64,000 nucleotides of DNA from Branchiostoma lanceolatum (Eukaryota; Chordata; Leptocardii; Amphioxiformes; Branchiostomatidae), in the NCBI RefSeq assembly GCF_035083965.1, contig NC_089723.1, positions 35,328,193 through 35,392,192 on the forward strand, given 5' to 3'. Below, piece by piece: positions 24,990 to 36,700 of this stretch (positions are counted from its first letter, which is position 1; each line of letters opens with the position of its first letter). The position numbers were made by a program, and so were the translations under genes. Under the pieces are notes generated by a model. It worked only from the letters and a program-made list of their open reading frames with translations, was not told the origin of the DNA and searched no databases.

Positions 24990-26455
24990 AGAAATTGGCC
25001 AAACAGACTGAATAACATGCCAAAGGAGTTGGCTGGCCATGGATTACAGTTTCCGAGGGGTAAAAGTTACCCTCACGCCAGGCTCACTCGCCTACTCTCC
25101 ATAAGCCCTCTGGAAGGCCCGGTGGAGGCTATATCAGAACTATCAATACTTCAGCACTAAGGACAGCAACGACCTGTGCGTTTGCCCAAATGCGATGTGT
25201 TGAATTTACAGTAGTATAGAAAAACAGATCCTGAATACATATTTATACGGTCGCTGTATTTATCTGGGTTATACGCAACTCGGAGCAAATGTACCTATCA
25301 CTGATTAAGACTTACTGATAATACAAGGGAAGCCGATAGAGGGCCCACAATCTAACCATTGCCATTTTTGTCACAACTTATCATCACACCAAATGTGAAA
25401 CCTATCCATCCAGCTGTTCTTGAGTTTGTCTTGTTGACCAACAGACAAACACAAACAAACGCTGCCTAAAATCCAACCTCTATTGCTCATGGAGGTAACA
25501 AGTTGATTTGATATGGATTGCAGATTCGTAGTGAAAATGCTGTTGAGTTGCAACAAGCTGGAAATATGGTTGAATATCTAAATCAGCCGTCACCAAATAC
25601 TTGGAAATTCTTGAACAATCTTTGTGGAAACATCGCGTTCTTTCGTCCGCCTAATGATTGTCTGAATCCCTTTGTTAGCGATAAGGAACACTACATTTCT
25701 ATAGTTGTCGGAAAAGACGAATGAAATGGAGCTGATAAAAACGATATACGGAATATTGTGGACAAAGGCAAAAGAATAAAGACGACCGTTCTAGTCACAA
25801 GGTGTCCATGGCCAAAAACATAACCAAATGTCATTTAGTCTTGTGTTTATCTATGTGTTTTGTATTGGGTCCCGTCGGTTCCATTTTTAAGTTCCATACC
25901 AGGAATTGAATAATAGCATTGACCTGTATCTAATTAATCTCTGATATAGTATGTAAATCAGAAAGGTCCTGATAATACAATAGCCCGTATCTGAGAACGA
26001 ACATGTCTAAATGACGAGTGGAATTAAACGCAGGCCAGCCGTCGCCGGTCGCTCTGTATGTGTTTTGTCGATACCTGTAGTACATATCGTTCGTCTTCAT
26101 TAGAACATCACACGCCAGAACAAACATTGAAAAGGATACTGGCCCCTGTTCGTCATCGATTTACAAGATTCATAATAAAGCTAGCCACCTAACAACATAT
26201 CATTTCTAGGCCAAACGCACATGTTTTGCCTTCAGTTGTTTTAGAGTGGTCTGGGCTAGTACTAGTATTTGGCCAAACGCACTGGTTGTTGCTGTCCTTA
26301 GTACTGAAGTATCGAAGGTTATGATCTACCAGGCCTTCCAGAGGGGTTATGGAGAGTAGGCGAGTGTGCCCGTCGTGAGGGTACCCCTCGGAAACTGTAA
26401 TACATGGCCAGCTATCTCATTTGGCATGTTATTCAGTCTGTTTGTCTATATAAGA
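24990..26455. mobile_element. Inverted ~190-bp repeats around 1.07 kb
   Basis: About 24995-25190 ('ggccaaacagactgaataac ... cctactctccataagccctc ... ttcagcactaaggacagcaa') is the reverse complement of about 26265-26450. The enclosed 1.07 kb has no transposase-like frame. This could be a non-autonomous DNA transposon with long terminal inverted repeats, or one repeat inserted twice in opposite orientation. A short extra 'ggccaaacgcac' lies at 26211-26222, next to the right copy. Confidence 0.6.
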
Positions 26456-27717
26456 ACTGGGTAAGAGATACCAATAGAAACTGCTAATGAATAAGATAGA
26501 AATAACACCCTTTTTCTACAGAAAAAAATTGTAATTCTAATATGATTATGAGTTCAAAAAGCAAAGCCTACATCGTCTGCGTATGTGATAGGAAAAGGTA
26601 GTATGTAGCTGACTGTTTTCAAAGCGTAAAAAAGGTAGTGATGGAAAACGACAACTGCACCACGCTTTACTACGTAGGGATCCGTAAAGGCTCTAGGACA
26701 GTATTTAATGAGGTTCGCAATGGGTAAATGTGGATGTATTTGTTTTAGTCAATATTTATGCATTATAGTGACAACCAGGCTATCGTAGAAGTCAACGTAG
26801 GTGGTTGATTAAGATGTTTGAACTGATTGTTCAAACAAGTGTCTTTATAACACAAGAGATTCCCTGCATAACACGCCCCTAGTCATATCTTATAGTAGCA
26901 TGGAGGGCGTTGAAGTGACCGTTCGAAGTTGACTATAGCTAATAACGGTTTGGATTGCATGCTACTCTAGTAGAAACGTATCTCACGTCCAAATGGATCG
27001 TCGTCTTTGGACTCGGAAGAAGGCTAAATCTAAAGCATTCAATCCTCTTGCCCTGACATGGTAACAATCTTACAGATAAAGTTTATCATCGACTATATCA
27101 AGTGGTCTAGACAGACTGAGAAAGAACACGGATCCATTCAAAAGAAGAAGACTACAGCGTCCATCATACGATAGACGCTCATTCTCGCCTCCAGCGTGAC
27201 AAAAGAATACAGGCTTCAGCCCAACAGTTCCCAGATGAGGGTTTACAGAGATTGAGCGGGTTTCTCGCTCCTCTATGTCTCCTGTCCATACCTATTGTGT
27301 ACATCACATGTATCCATTACCCGACCGCTCGGGAAGAACTGCGCAGCGACACATGCGAGCGGGTCGCTCCCAATCGATACAATGAAGGCAAATAGAGATA
27401 AATGGTTGGACGGACTATTCTGGTAAAGTGGTTCCACGGGACCGCAGATTGACAGAACAGAAGAGCAAGCGGATCCAAGCCAGGCACGTTATTATTGAGG
27501 CATTATTATCACATTTATCGATTGAACAAGTCCATTGCTTGGTGCGTTCGTTTTACATTTTGGCATGTATCACACCAGCGATTGCGAAGTCGATACGAAA
27601 AACAAACAGTAATAATTGACCAGATGGGGCATTGTCGTAAATAGGCCGAACAGAACGTTTTGTTTCGGTAAAGAAGACATTGAACAATCTTAAGCGAAAG
27701 GTTTGAAGAAGAATTGT
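26456..27717. other. Intergenic, nothing recognised
   Basis: No exon-like frame. About 26990-27420 is moderately GC-richer and low in repeats. Confidence 0.35.
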
Positions 27718-28165
27718 TGAACTACAACTGCCAACACAAAAATTGGACTTACCCAAATGTTCAACTGATCAGCTCCAGTCTTTGTCAAGGAATGAGCAAA
27801 TTTGGGCAAGTCCAGTTTTTGTGTTGGCAATTGCAAGTCAACTTCGATTCAAAATGCCTTTTACCCACAGAGATAAACTTTCAAGGGGAGGAATTGTTGT
27901 GTGCTTGCCAATCTCTTTATTATTCAGAGCTGATACACTACAAAGTTGAAGTACAACTGCCAACACAAAAATTATACTTACCCACATTTTCGACTGATCA
28001 GCTCCAGTCTTTGTCAAGGAATGAGCAAATTTGGGCAAGCACGATTTTGGGTCGGCAATTGCAGTTCAACTTCGATTCAGAATGCCTACTATCAACACAG
28101 ATGAACTTTCATGGGGAGAAATTGTTGTGTGCTTGCCAATCTCTTTATTATTGATAGCTAATACA
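27718..28165. repeat. Tandem duplication of a hairpin unit, period ~231 bp
   Basis: Two copies (about 27718-27945 and 27949-28165). Each contains an inverted repeat in which 'caactgccaacacaaaaatt' and 'cttacccaaat' pair with 'atttgggcaag' and 'tttttgtgttggcaattg'. Similarity between the copies is high and keeps one frame open for 146 codons on the plus strand. That frame is probably a by-product: the period is a multiple of three and the sequence has no coding features. Confidence 0.8.
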
Positions 28166-28334
28166 CTATAAATCTAAATGTTTTGGAACAGGTCAAAATT
28201 TAGAGAAAACCGACCATACATGTTGGTATGCCATGATCTAGACTGCCTACTGAAGCAAACCTCTCTGAACGTTTAGCGTACGTACTTACTTCTTTGGAAC
28301 GTCCAAAAATTAAGAACAGCGCATAAGCGACTGT

Positions 28335-28545
28335 TTAAGCGACCGTTCAGGGACCAAAATTAGATTTGTGTGACCCTTGACTTTATAATTGGGGCATGAT
28401 AAACGATGTATGATTTAAAGCATAACAACAAAACGCACAAAACGTATATTAAATATTCGTTCTTTGGAATTCATTGAGCAACTAGTACTTGTCATATCTT
28501 TGCTCACTCGTCCTCTAGTGGAAAGGGGGTAACGTACTCTTATTC
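28335..28545. mobile_element. 'AAGCGGGTATCTCACTG' foldback family, partial copy
   Basis: Shows the family interior: 'gaccaaaattagatttgtgt', 'gacccttgactttataattg', 'catgat..acgatgtatgatttaaagca', 'aacaaaacgcac' and 'attcattgagcaac'. The same order occurs at 31486-31709, 38595-38790, 44548-44755 (reversed) and 53911-54163. The outer ends are eroded here. Confidence 0.6.
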
Positions 28546-28944
28546 ACTAGATATGTTTTATGACCCAAAAGTTAGATTTGAACCTTAATACGCACGGACA
28601 TGTCATAAACGCTGCTATCAAATTACTTCCAGACGTATTTAGTCCATTATTATGACTCGATGCCCCGTATTAAATGTTTCCTGTCTGTCCCACGCTTTAT
28701 TGTCGATTTTCATTAGGGATTCCGGACCTCACAATTAGCGTATGACTCGTAAAGGGCAAATGTGAGACAACATGTGGTCTCTGGTAGAGCATTGATCTTA
28801 ATTACAGAAGATAATGGAGTGTAGAGGGGGGGGGTCCCTAATCCAGCGAGCGCTGTTATTGAAAAGGGCATACGGGAATAGAATTCATCATGGGGCGCCT
28901 CAGAATGACCCTACAGCAGGATATGCATGTATTTTATACTGTGA
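28546..28944. other. Intergenic, nothing recognised
   Basis: Unique-looking sequence containing a run of nine G residues at 28826-28834. No exon or repeat end seen. Confidence 0.4.
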
Positions 28945-29135
28945 CTGATTTTAAGTCCGCGGGGATTTAATTTCGCGGTAGAGAGAAAGGGGGGTCTTTT
29001 TGCGGTGGCTTTAAGTTCGCGGTTAAAACAAAGACGTACATGTATGCGGGCAGAGGACATGTCAAGCATTTTTGTGGTGGTTTTAGGTTCGCGATGAAGA
29101 GGTCACCGCGAAAATCGCGAACATTTAACCTCCGT
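28945..29135. repeat. Dispersed 'CGCGGT' repeat, copy 3
   Basis: One of the best-preserved copies: 'ttaagtccgcggggatttaa', 'tttcgcggtagagagaaagg', 'ggtggctttaagttcgcggt', and 'gaggtcaccgcgaaaatcgc' at the end. Confidence 0.75.
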
Positions 29136-29387
29136 GAGCATGTCAACATTTGTTATTATCTGAAATACATGTAATAATATCAAGAAATGAAAGTAAACAG
29201 ACCGGCCGATGAAACCTAGTCGTTCTTTTAACTACTTAACATTTTATGTTTCGTCTAAAACTGATTTTTGATCATATCAATAGTTAATATTCTGTATGTT
29301 TTCTACCAGACCTTGCTTCGGATAGCCCACAGTCAATATCTATGAACAATATGTCCGTAATAACGCTTAGGGGAAAAGGAAATTTGA

Positions 29388-29635
29388 GGCACTCAGAAAT
29401 ATCTTTCTTTGAGTATTGTTTTATATGGAAATGTATGGAATATATGGAAATAAAAAGAAGTTAACTCGAATTCAAAAGATACCCCATTTCGTCAAGGACA
29501 TAATGGCATTTGCCAGCAGAAATATCTTTATTTCAGCATTGTTTTATATGGAAATGTATTTTTTGAACTAGGAAAAGAAGTTAGCTGGAATAGAAAAATA
29601 CCCCATTTCATCAACGGCCTATGTCAACCCTCGGT
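29388..29635. repeat. Two-copy tandem duplication, period ~130 bp
   Basis: 'cagaaatatctttctttgag' then 'tattgttttatatggaaatg ... aaaagaagttaactcgaatt ... ataccccatttcgtcaa' is repeated from about 29518 with substitutions. The first copy has an extra 'tatggaa' repeat. Confidence 0.75.
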
Positions 29636-29639
29636 CGGA

Positions 29640-31002
29640 CCCTGATATTTATGTGATTCATGATATGATAGTCATGTTATCTATGGTTTAATAGTCTCCA
29701 GAGGTTCTATGGTATGTAATGACGCGTATGGAATTGTCCCTCTTACGAGGGTCACCTTGTGCTAATCAACAATGGAAACAAGAAATACAAACTTTGAGTC
29801 ATGTACATCGTTTTACCAGTTCCATACCTAAACAAACTGATTAAGACATTTTATCTAATTAATTCACATTCTGAGATAATTACAATTTGCTTACTGAGAC
29901 CCGAACATGAATGCAACATACAAACCTAAAGAGATACACAACAAGGTAGAGCCCTTAAGATGAAATAGCGACATGAAACTTAAAGAAGTAAGTGCATGTG
30001 AAGAATACGACGAAGTCTTTAAGTGACGACACCATTTTGTCTGACTAATTCTATTGACATGAAAAAAAGGCTGAAAAGAACAAAAGTTTGCGAAGCTTGA
30101 AGAAATTGACAGACTTCAGATCCGTACAAAGTTTGTGTACTGTTCGTCAATATTGTAAATCATTTTACTCAGACATAATCCCAAACATTTGAGGCCTTCG
30201 TGCTACGTATCAGGCATGCATAACAAATCTAATTACAAAACTGTAGCGGGAATCTTACTGGACTGCACCTAATGCACATTCTCAGTTTCAGCTCCAAATC
30301 AGATAACAATAACTTTATCGAAAATCGCAGTGTTGTCACTGATTTAAAAACCAATGTACAATGATTACAATTCACCAAAAAGAGATTTGCAGCAAGCGGG
30401 CCGCTATTTCGTGCCCATTTGCCCCATGTTGCCAATTGCGAATTTCTTGAATTAAAAAAAAACAAAACTGCAACTTCAGGCGACAAAGTGGTGCCAATTG
30501 GCGCAACCCAGTGACATACCCACTTATCGATGATCACAATGATGTGAAATACATATAGATATTTACATTCCCCATTGCCGGTCCCTGCACTACAGACGTC
30601 GCTATCTATTAAAGGAAAAAAATCCCCACACATTCACACCCGGCCGCGCGAACCCTCCAGCACAAATCTGTTCAAGCACACCTTTTCACTTTGCCAATAG
30701 CCTTTCCAGCGGCAAGCCCCACCGCTAAGAGACAATTATCCCGTCTTTCTAATGTCCTTGGTATTTAGTGCCCCCCGCTGCCCCGGACCCAGACATGCCA
30801 GGACCGTAATAAAATCAAGTGGGTGCGGGATACAAACCGCATTAGTTCTACAAGTACCAATCACATTTTCATTTGATTACAGTCATCATACAACCCAATA
30901 ACACGAGGGGGTGTCACCTGACAATGCCAATAGGGCAGCGCAGAATTAAGCACGTCGTGGCGCAGGTTTGATGGATGTGATTACGCGCTTCATCAGGCGG
31001 AC
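29640..31002. other. Intergenic with a GC-richer low-repeat island
   Basis: 29640-30640 is AT-rich; a 134-codon minus-strand frame at 30229-30633 has no recognisable domain or splice context and is not called. About 30640-30990 is GC-richer and low-repeat, with paired 'tgccaatagcc' and 'tgccaataggg' words, and could be regulatory. Confidence 0.35.
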
Positions 31003-31485
31003 TCGGGATGTGGTCTTCCTGCACCGTTCGGCGAGAAGACTTCTGGAGGAGGGAGGGGTGGGTATTACTTGCAGGTTATAGGAGCAAATGATAGGATCAA
31101 ATACCTAAAAATCTAGAAAATGAAGACATGGCAAGATCCTACACAGGATGTAGTCTTGCTGCACCTTTCGGAATACTTCTGGAGGGAAAGAGATGGGCTT
31201 TACTGGCGGTTTATCGCAGTTCGGCGAGAAGACCTCTGGAGGAAGGGGTGGGTTTTACAGGCTAGGCAGGTTATAGGAGCCTGTGATAGGATCCAATACC
31301 TAAGAATCTAGAAAAGGAAGACACTGCAAGAACCTACACAGGATGTGGTCTTCGTGCACCGTTCAGAGAGAAGACTTCTAGAGGGAAGGGGTGGACTTAA
31401 GTGGCAGTTTAGAGGCTTGATAGGATGTGGTCTTGCTGCACCGTCCGGTGTGGAGAAGTTTAGAAGGAGGGGGGGGGGGGGGGGG
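31003..31485. repeat. Degenerate tandem array ending in a G17 tract
   Basis: Units contain 'ggatgtggtcttcctgcacc', 'gttcggcgagaagacttctg', 'gaggaaggggtggg' and 'ttataggagcctgtgatagg'. About three units, with internal sub-repeats, are followed by an uninterrupted run of 17 G at 31469-31485. Confidence 0.75.
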
Positions 31486-31709
31486 CTAAAGCGGGTATCT
31501 CAATGAACTGCGGCAAGTTGGCGACCTTGCTGCGACCTAGATTGGATTTTGTGTTACCTTTGGCTCTACAAGTGCGACTTAAGAGACAAAAAAACATACA
31601 AAGCGTAAAAATATCCGTTTTTTATCGTTGAGCGCTTGAGTTATGTCAAATCGCTTGGTCGCAGCGAGATCGCCAATGTACCGCGGGTTCAGTGAGATAC
31701 CCACTTTAC
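31486..31709. mobile_element. 'AAGCGGGTATCTCACTG' foldback family, well-bounded copy
   Basis: Terminal inverted repeats of about 52 bp. The left begins ctaaagcgggtatctcaatg and includes 'gttggcgaccttgctgcgac'; the right mirrors it through 'gtcgcagcgagatcgccaat' to 'cagtgagatacccactttac'. The interior has 'ttggattttgtgttaccttt' and 'cgttgagcgcttgag'. No coding frame. It abuts the G17 tract. Confidence 0.8.
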
Positions 31710-31911
31710 ACCCCGACCAATCGAATCACGTGAATCGCATTGAAACTCAGATTCGTATCAGCCATTTCCCGACAAATCGCTTTCTAACTTGCGTTAACGA
31801 CTCCATCTGACCAAACAAACTCGCCAGTGAGATGGTGGAGGGTGTCAGCTTCCCAAAGATGTTTTCAGATTGACAAGTTTGGCACTTTGGAAGTGATTGA
31901 AAGTGACCGCG
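31710..31911. other. Spacer between foldbacks
   Basis: Short unique-looking sequence with no gene or repeat recognised. Confidence 0.35.
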
Positions 31912-31986
31912 ATTTAACGTTTAGAGAAAAGTAGTAGAAACTAGATTTAACGTCTAGTTTCTACTACTTTTCTCTAAACGTTAAAT
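31912..31986. repeat. Perfect 34-bp inverted repeat (hairpin)
   Basis: Left arm 31912-31945 (starting atttaacgtttagagaaaag) is exactly complementary to 31953-31986, with a 7-base loop 'tttaacg'. Exact pairing over 34 bp is unusual here, where most foldbacks carry mismatches. It points to a recent origin, or to an inversion artefact at a sequencing or assembly junction. Confidence 0.95.
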
Positions 31987-32337
31987 TTAGATTTATCAGT
32001 AAGCAACACGTGGCGACATTGTTGGTAATTAAGTTGATTATTATGTAATTAATGCCAGTGGTGTTTGTAGATTTTAATATCAGGATTTTTAACTGAGTGT
32101 ATTTTACCCTGTATAAATGAATCAATCAAATACGCCGAATCCTTTTATATGCTTGGTGACTAGTGACTTAGTGACTTTGCATTTGCTCAAATTGGTGATA
32201 ATTCGAAAGAACGGGTAAAGAAATGGAGATCCATATAAGGATGGAAAATCGTCATATGTAACGTCTAACATTGCTGTAGCCCAGCAGATCACAAAAACCT
32301 GTCGTTCAGAGTAGCACAACAATTTTACGCCAAATTA

Positions 32338-32895
32338 TAGTTACTCAAGCAATTGGACAAAATTTGGAAACAGTTTTATCCAGTTGTTTAAGTAACTGTC
32401 ATTTGGCGTATCTTATAACCTGTATGTCTAATCTTCATCGACGCACAATGATCTTTGCTCTGGAGTTCTTTAGTCTCAGAACTGTCAAAAATACCCGGCA
32501 GAAGTTATATCATTTTTTATTGGGGGTACAGCCCGAGTACTGCAATATTACGGTGACCTTAAGAACCTTTCTCCATCCTGTGCTACCCAGTACCCATGGG
32601 TGCAGTCCCGCTACGGACCAACCCCGACTCATATTCACTGCTCCTGGCCTGGGGTTGATATTGGGCGCATGACCTTTGAGTCGTTGAGTGAGTGACAGCG
32701 GCGCTGCACACCACAATCACTGGTCTTGGAGTCGCCGTCACAACTTTCTGAAAGTACTCAAACTGTTCCAAACACTGGCAATAGACAGCGGGTGCTGTCT
32801 GAAGCGTCTGACCGTTTTCAAATCTATCCAGTTGCTTGAGTAAGTGTTATCTTGAGTATCTTACTACCTGGATGTCTAACCCTCATTGACGTGCT
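32338..32895. mobile_element. 'AGTTACTCAAGCAACTGG' family, composite copy
   Basis: A short foldback at 32338-32399 ('agttactcaagcaattgg' against 'ccagttgtttaagtaact') is followed by 'ggcgtatcttataacctgta'. A second half-copy at about 32795-32895 has 'gcgtctgaccgttttcaaat', 'ccagttgcttgagtaagtg' and 'acctggatgtctaaccctca'. This could be one element whose loop was expanded, or two neighbours. Confidence 0.6.
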
Positions 32896-33589
32896 TAAAC
32901 TGTTGTTTTCTTATGTATAAGAATGACCTGACGGTATGACTGTCTATAAAAGCAACCAATAACTTGTCACACACAAGCTAGCACACTAAAATAAACAAAG
33001 AAACACAACACCAGAAAGACGAAATCTCCAACGCACGGTATGATTGGTGGTAACAGCCTCCATGCATTCAGCACTAAGGACGGCGACACACACTGATTCT
33101 CGTTCGAGGTAATTTGACTCCACAGTTGACGATCCAAAATGACTCACTCTCTCTCCCTGCTGCGCGACAGATGAAGTCATTACGATGTTACAGTACAGGG
33201 TTTCTAGATGATACATTACACCAGGTCTGTTGAGTACATTTTCTTCACGCCAACGTTTTAAGCCATACTTCCAAACAATTACGTTGAAATCTCAAAACAA
33301 ATCTCGAAATGTACCAGATTTCTTTGTAAAGATCGCTTGTTATATAGGAATAACAATTTTTTCGTTCATATTTTCAAATGAACCGTCAATGTGGGTTTTC
33401 CTGATACAAGAAGACAGCCGGAGAGACATGTGTACTATTTGTATCTATATACAGCCAGCTATCTAATTTTCTGTTCTAAATCACAATTGCAAACATCTGG
33501 CATTTGCGGACGCAAATGAGATATATCCCTTGTAATGGGTTGCTAAATAGAACTTATTGCTAAATAGTATTTATGTCCTCGATGCACTT
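32896..33589. other. Intergenic, nothing recognised
   Basis: No exon-like frame or repeat end identified. Confidence 0.35.
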
Positions 33590-33735
33590 CATCGATCACG
33601 GGACCCCCATTTTACTTCCCTTCCGAAAGACGGGTGCAGCGCCAACCGAGATATCCTGTTCTAGGATTGAACCAGGGTGTCCATGTTACCACATGATTGG
33701 AACCAGGACCACAACTCTGAGGCTGCCTCCAGCCA
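33590..33735 (-). mobile_element. tRNA-derived SINE fragment (minus strand)
   Basis: On the minus strand a B-box-like GGTTCAATCC lies at about 33664-33673, followed by 'atctcggttggcgctgcacc' and 'ggaagggaagtaaaatgggg', the same body as the 24640-24905 SINE. The tail is missing. Confidence 0.65.
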
Positions 33736-36700
33736 AAAGCGTTCAAAACAGATTTTATTGAGGGTAAGACATCAGAAATGATAGACGCTCCCTCACACCT
33801 TGGTGGAACAAATTGATTTTAAAAGTTAGGAGACCGCAGCCGAGCGCGCCCTCACATGTCCAGCCAAGCTTCAACCGCCACGAGCCAAAGGACCTGCTAA
33901 CGGCAGCTACCCGAGTCACGTTTTCGCCGGTCATCGGTGTATTGAGTGTCCGCAAAGCCGTACATACCAGGGTCGGTATTAATGGATTTTTCATCACCGA
34001 TATTAGATGACCCATGACCTGACCCCGTGACCCCTAACTGTTAAGTGAGCGGGTATCATGCGCGTAACAAAGAGCGTCGAGAACGTAATCTCGCTCTTTT
34101 TCTCGCCATCTATTATCCCTCATTTGATGCGAGACAGGATTAATTTGTATCTCATAAAACGGCCTTTTTGTGGCGGGGAAGGAATTCTCTAGCCCGGCGA
34201 CCTTTCAGGGGCGCTTTTGATGTGGGGAGAGCTGAGCGATGACCCGTTGAAGTGCGGAAAGGTCTTACCCCGCGCTAAATTGAGTCGGCCAGCTTTATGA
34301 AATGATTAATATGATGTGATGGGCACGGGTGTGTCCTCTGTACGCTAACAGACTCGCTAAACAGTCGGTGGTCGCCTGTAGCATAAACCGCGATATCGCC
34401 CGCAAATGATATTCCATTACAAAAGTTCGGCGTGGTCAATCATAAATTTGAAAATAAAAGATTAGTTTCTTATATGTTTTATTTTGCATTACCTTCCTCT
34501 TGTGCTTCAAAGTTGACTAGCTGGCGAGAATTGACATCCGTCAGACACTGTAACCGAATATATGTACTAACCCTCAAGAGTTATAAATATTTCTTTTGAT
34601 TATCAAAAAACAGGTAACTTGATAGAAATGTCCTTTGGTCCTCATCTGATGGTTACGTGAGTTACTTCGACGGTGGCCTATCGAATAACAATGGAAAGTG
34701 TATCATTTTGTGGTTGCTATACTGGATCTTTAGAACATGTTACTCATGTTTTGGAGCCTGTTTTGACGCGTTTTACAAAATTGGTTACGTGTACGTATTA
34801 CTCAGAGGTTGAAATATATACGTATGAGCTCGTATTCTCAGATCTCATGCAAAGTCTTTATCAAAAATGAATACATACGTTTATCATTATGATATGAAAG
34901 GATTCAATTTCGTCTCAAGGACGAGAATGTAGATTTCTGATGCTATCTTATTCAATTACTATAGGCAAAATAAAGATTTATCTTATTGCATGACGTTTGA
35001 TTTCGTCATCTATTTGGCTTCACAATGAGCTTGACATTTCTACTAGCTAGTCTTCCTGTGGTCGTTAAAGCGAAATATTAATTCACAAGGAAATTCTCAA
35101 ATCAAGTTCTTCCCCGTTCTTCATAGAGATGAATATATACATGTACATACAACAATTCGTTAAGAAATGAATATGAACTATAGATATATAAATGAATCTA
35201 GTGTTATCAGAAAAAAAACTCTGCTTAATATTCTCTTGAGAACAAGAACTTAATTGGGATGCTACCTAAATCTAGTACAAGATCAGAAAATAGATCTTTG
35301 CTTTTACTGGATGTTAATAGGAAATACTAATTCACAATTCTCAAACCAACTCAACCATTCTTCATGAAAAATGACTAAAATGTACGTCCTCTGTTATGAT
35401 AAAAATGACAAGAATTAAGATTTCTGATGCTACCTACATCTAGCACAAGGGCCGAAAGCCGATCTCTGTTAGTACTTGATGTTAATACGAAATATCAATT
35501 CACAATGAATCTTCTCCAATCAACTTTACCGCCAATTACCTGATCGAATCTGCCGGACCGTCTTGGACACCTGAAGACGCGACTGTCTCTGCTGGCAGTC
35601 TTGAAGATGAATCAGAGCGGACAATTAAGGAATCGATTTTGTCTTAAGGTTGTAATTTGGAGGACAGGTGCATTGGAGAAAGATATGATGGAGATGTGGC
35701 GTATCGACCAATCTGTCAAACACGAGACAATTATTATGGACGAAAGGACTGATTATTATCGTGTAGAATACAATGCGTCTAATCCCCGAAGCTAGGACAT
35801 CATTGGTGAAGGATATACATTATACAATATGGCGTTATAATCAGTAACGTCGTAATACGTTATAATCAGTGATTTCGTAATACGTTATGATTAGAAAAGA
35901 CGTAATACTAATTTCTGTGCAGGTTTCGGGCCATGAAAAAAGGTCGTCAGTATTTGGGAGTCAGGAAGAAAGTTTATAAATCACGAATTACATCTGTGAA
36001 TCAAATCAAATGGTGGTTTCACAGGAGTCAGAGAATGAGGGTGTGATCATGTTAACTCTAACGATGAGCGAGGAGCATCACTCGCCTGTTTTTAAGGTTG
36101 CAATCAAAATCTCGCACAGCCGTTTTCATGGGCATCGCTTATATGATACCATCTGACAATTGAAAGGCATAAATTTGTGTGTACCAGTGTCAAAACGAAC
36201 TCTGAGAATTGAGACAAACGTTGATAGCCTATAGACACAGTGTAACTAGGTTATTTATTTAGTTATTCATTGGTTTGGCTGTTCAACATACGCAGTCAGG
36301 GTTGCCCAACTAGCCTGTTGCTATTACAAAGGGCTAGCCCTGCTGACAAAGACAGGACATTGCAATGGAACTTTGACATGGACAGCATAACGAGCTACAA
36401 CAATATTCTACGTATATGTACATTGTATACAAATGATTCAAATTGATTCTAATTGATATGATTGGAAATTAGAGTAAAAAAGTGTTTCAGTAAACTCACA
36501 AAACTGTTTGATGATAAATGTATGTGTCAGATGCTCCACACACAGTCTCTGCAAACTACTCATGGGCTCAATAAAAAGGGCAGTAAAATGACGACAATAG
36601 CGATGATGGGAGGAGCAAATGGCTGTAAGGTGCACGTGATCCCGCAATGATGGCCAATTTCCGAGGCTACTTCGAACCTGAAGTTTACGTTAATGTTACC

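Noticed and set aside
30229..30633. 134-codon minus-strand frame
   Set aside because: Unremarkable composition, no conserved motif and no splice or promoter support.
7548..34335. Shared 'catcacatcatat' word between 7560 and 34315 (reverse complement) as a paired regulatory element
   Set aside because: Only 13 bases match and neighbouring bases differ in order; likely chance.
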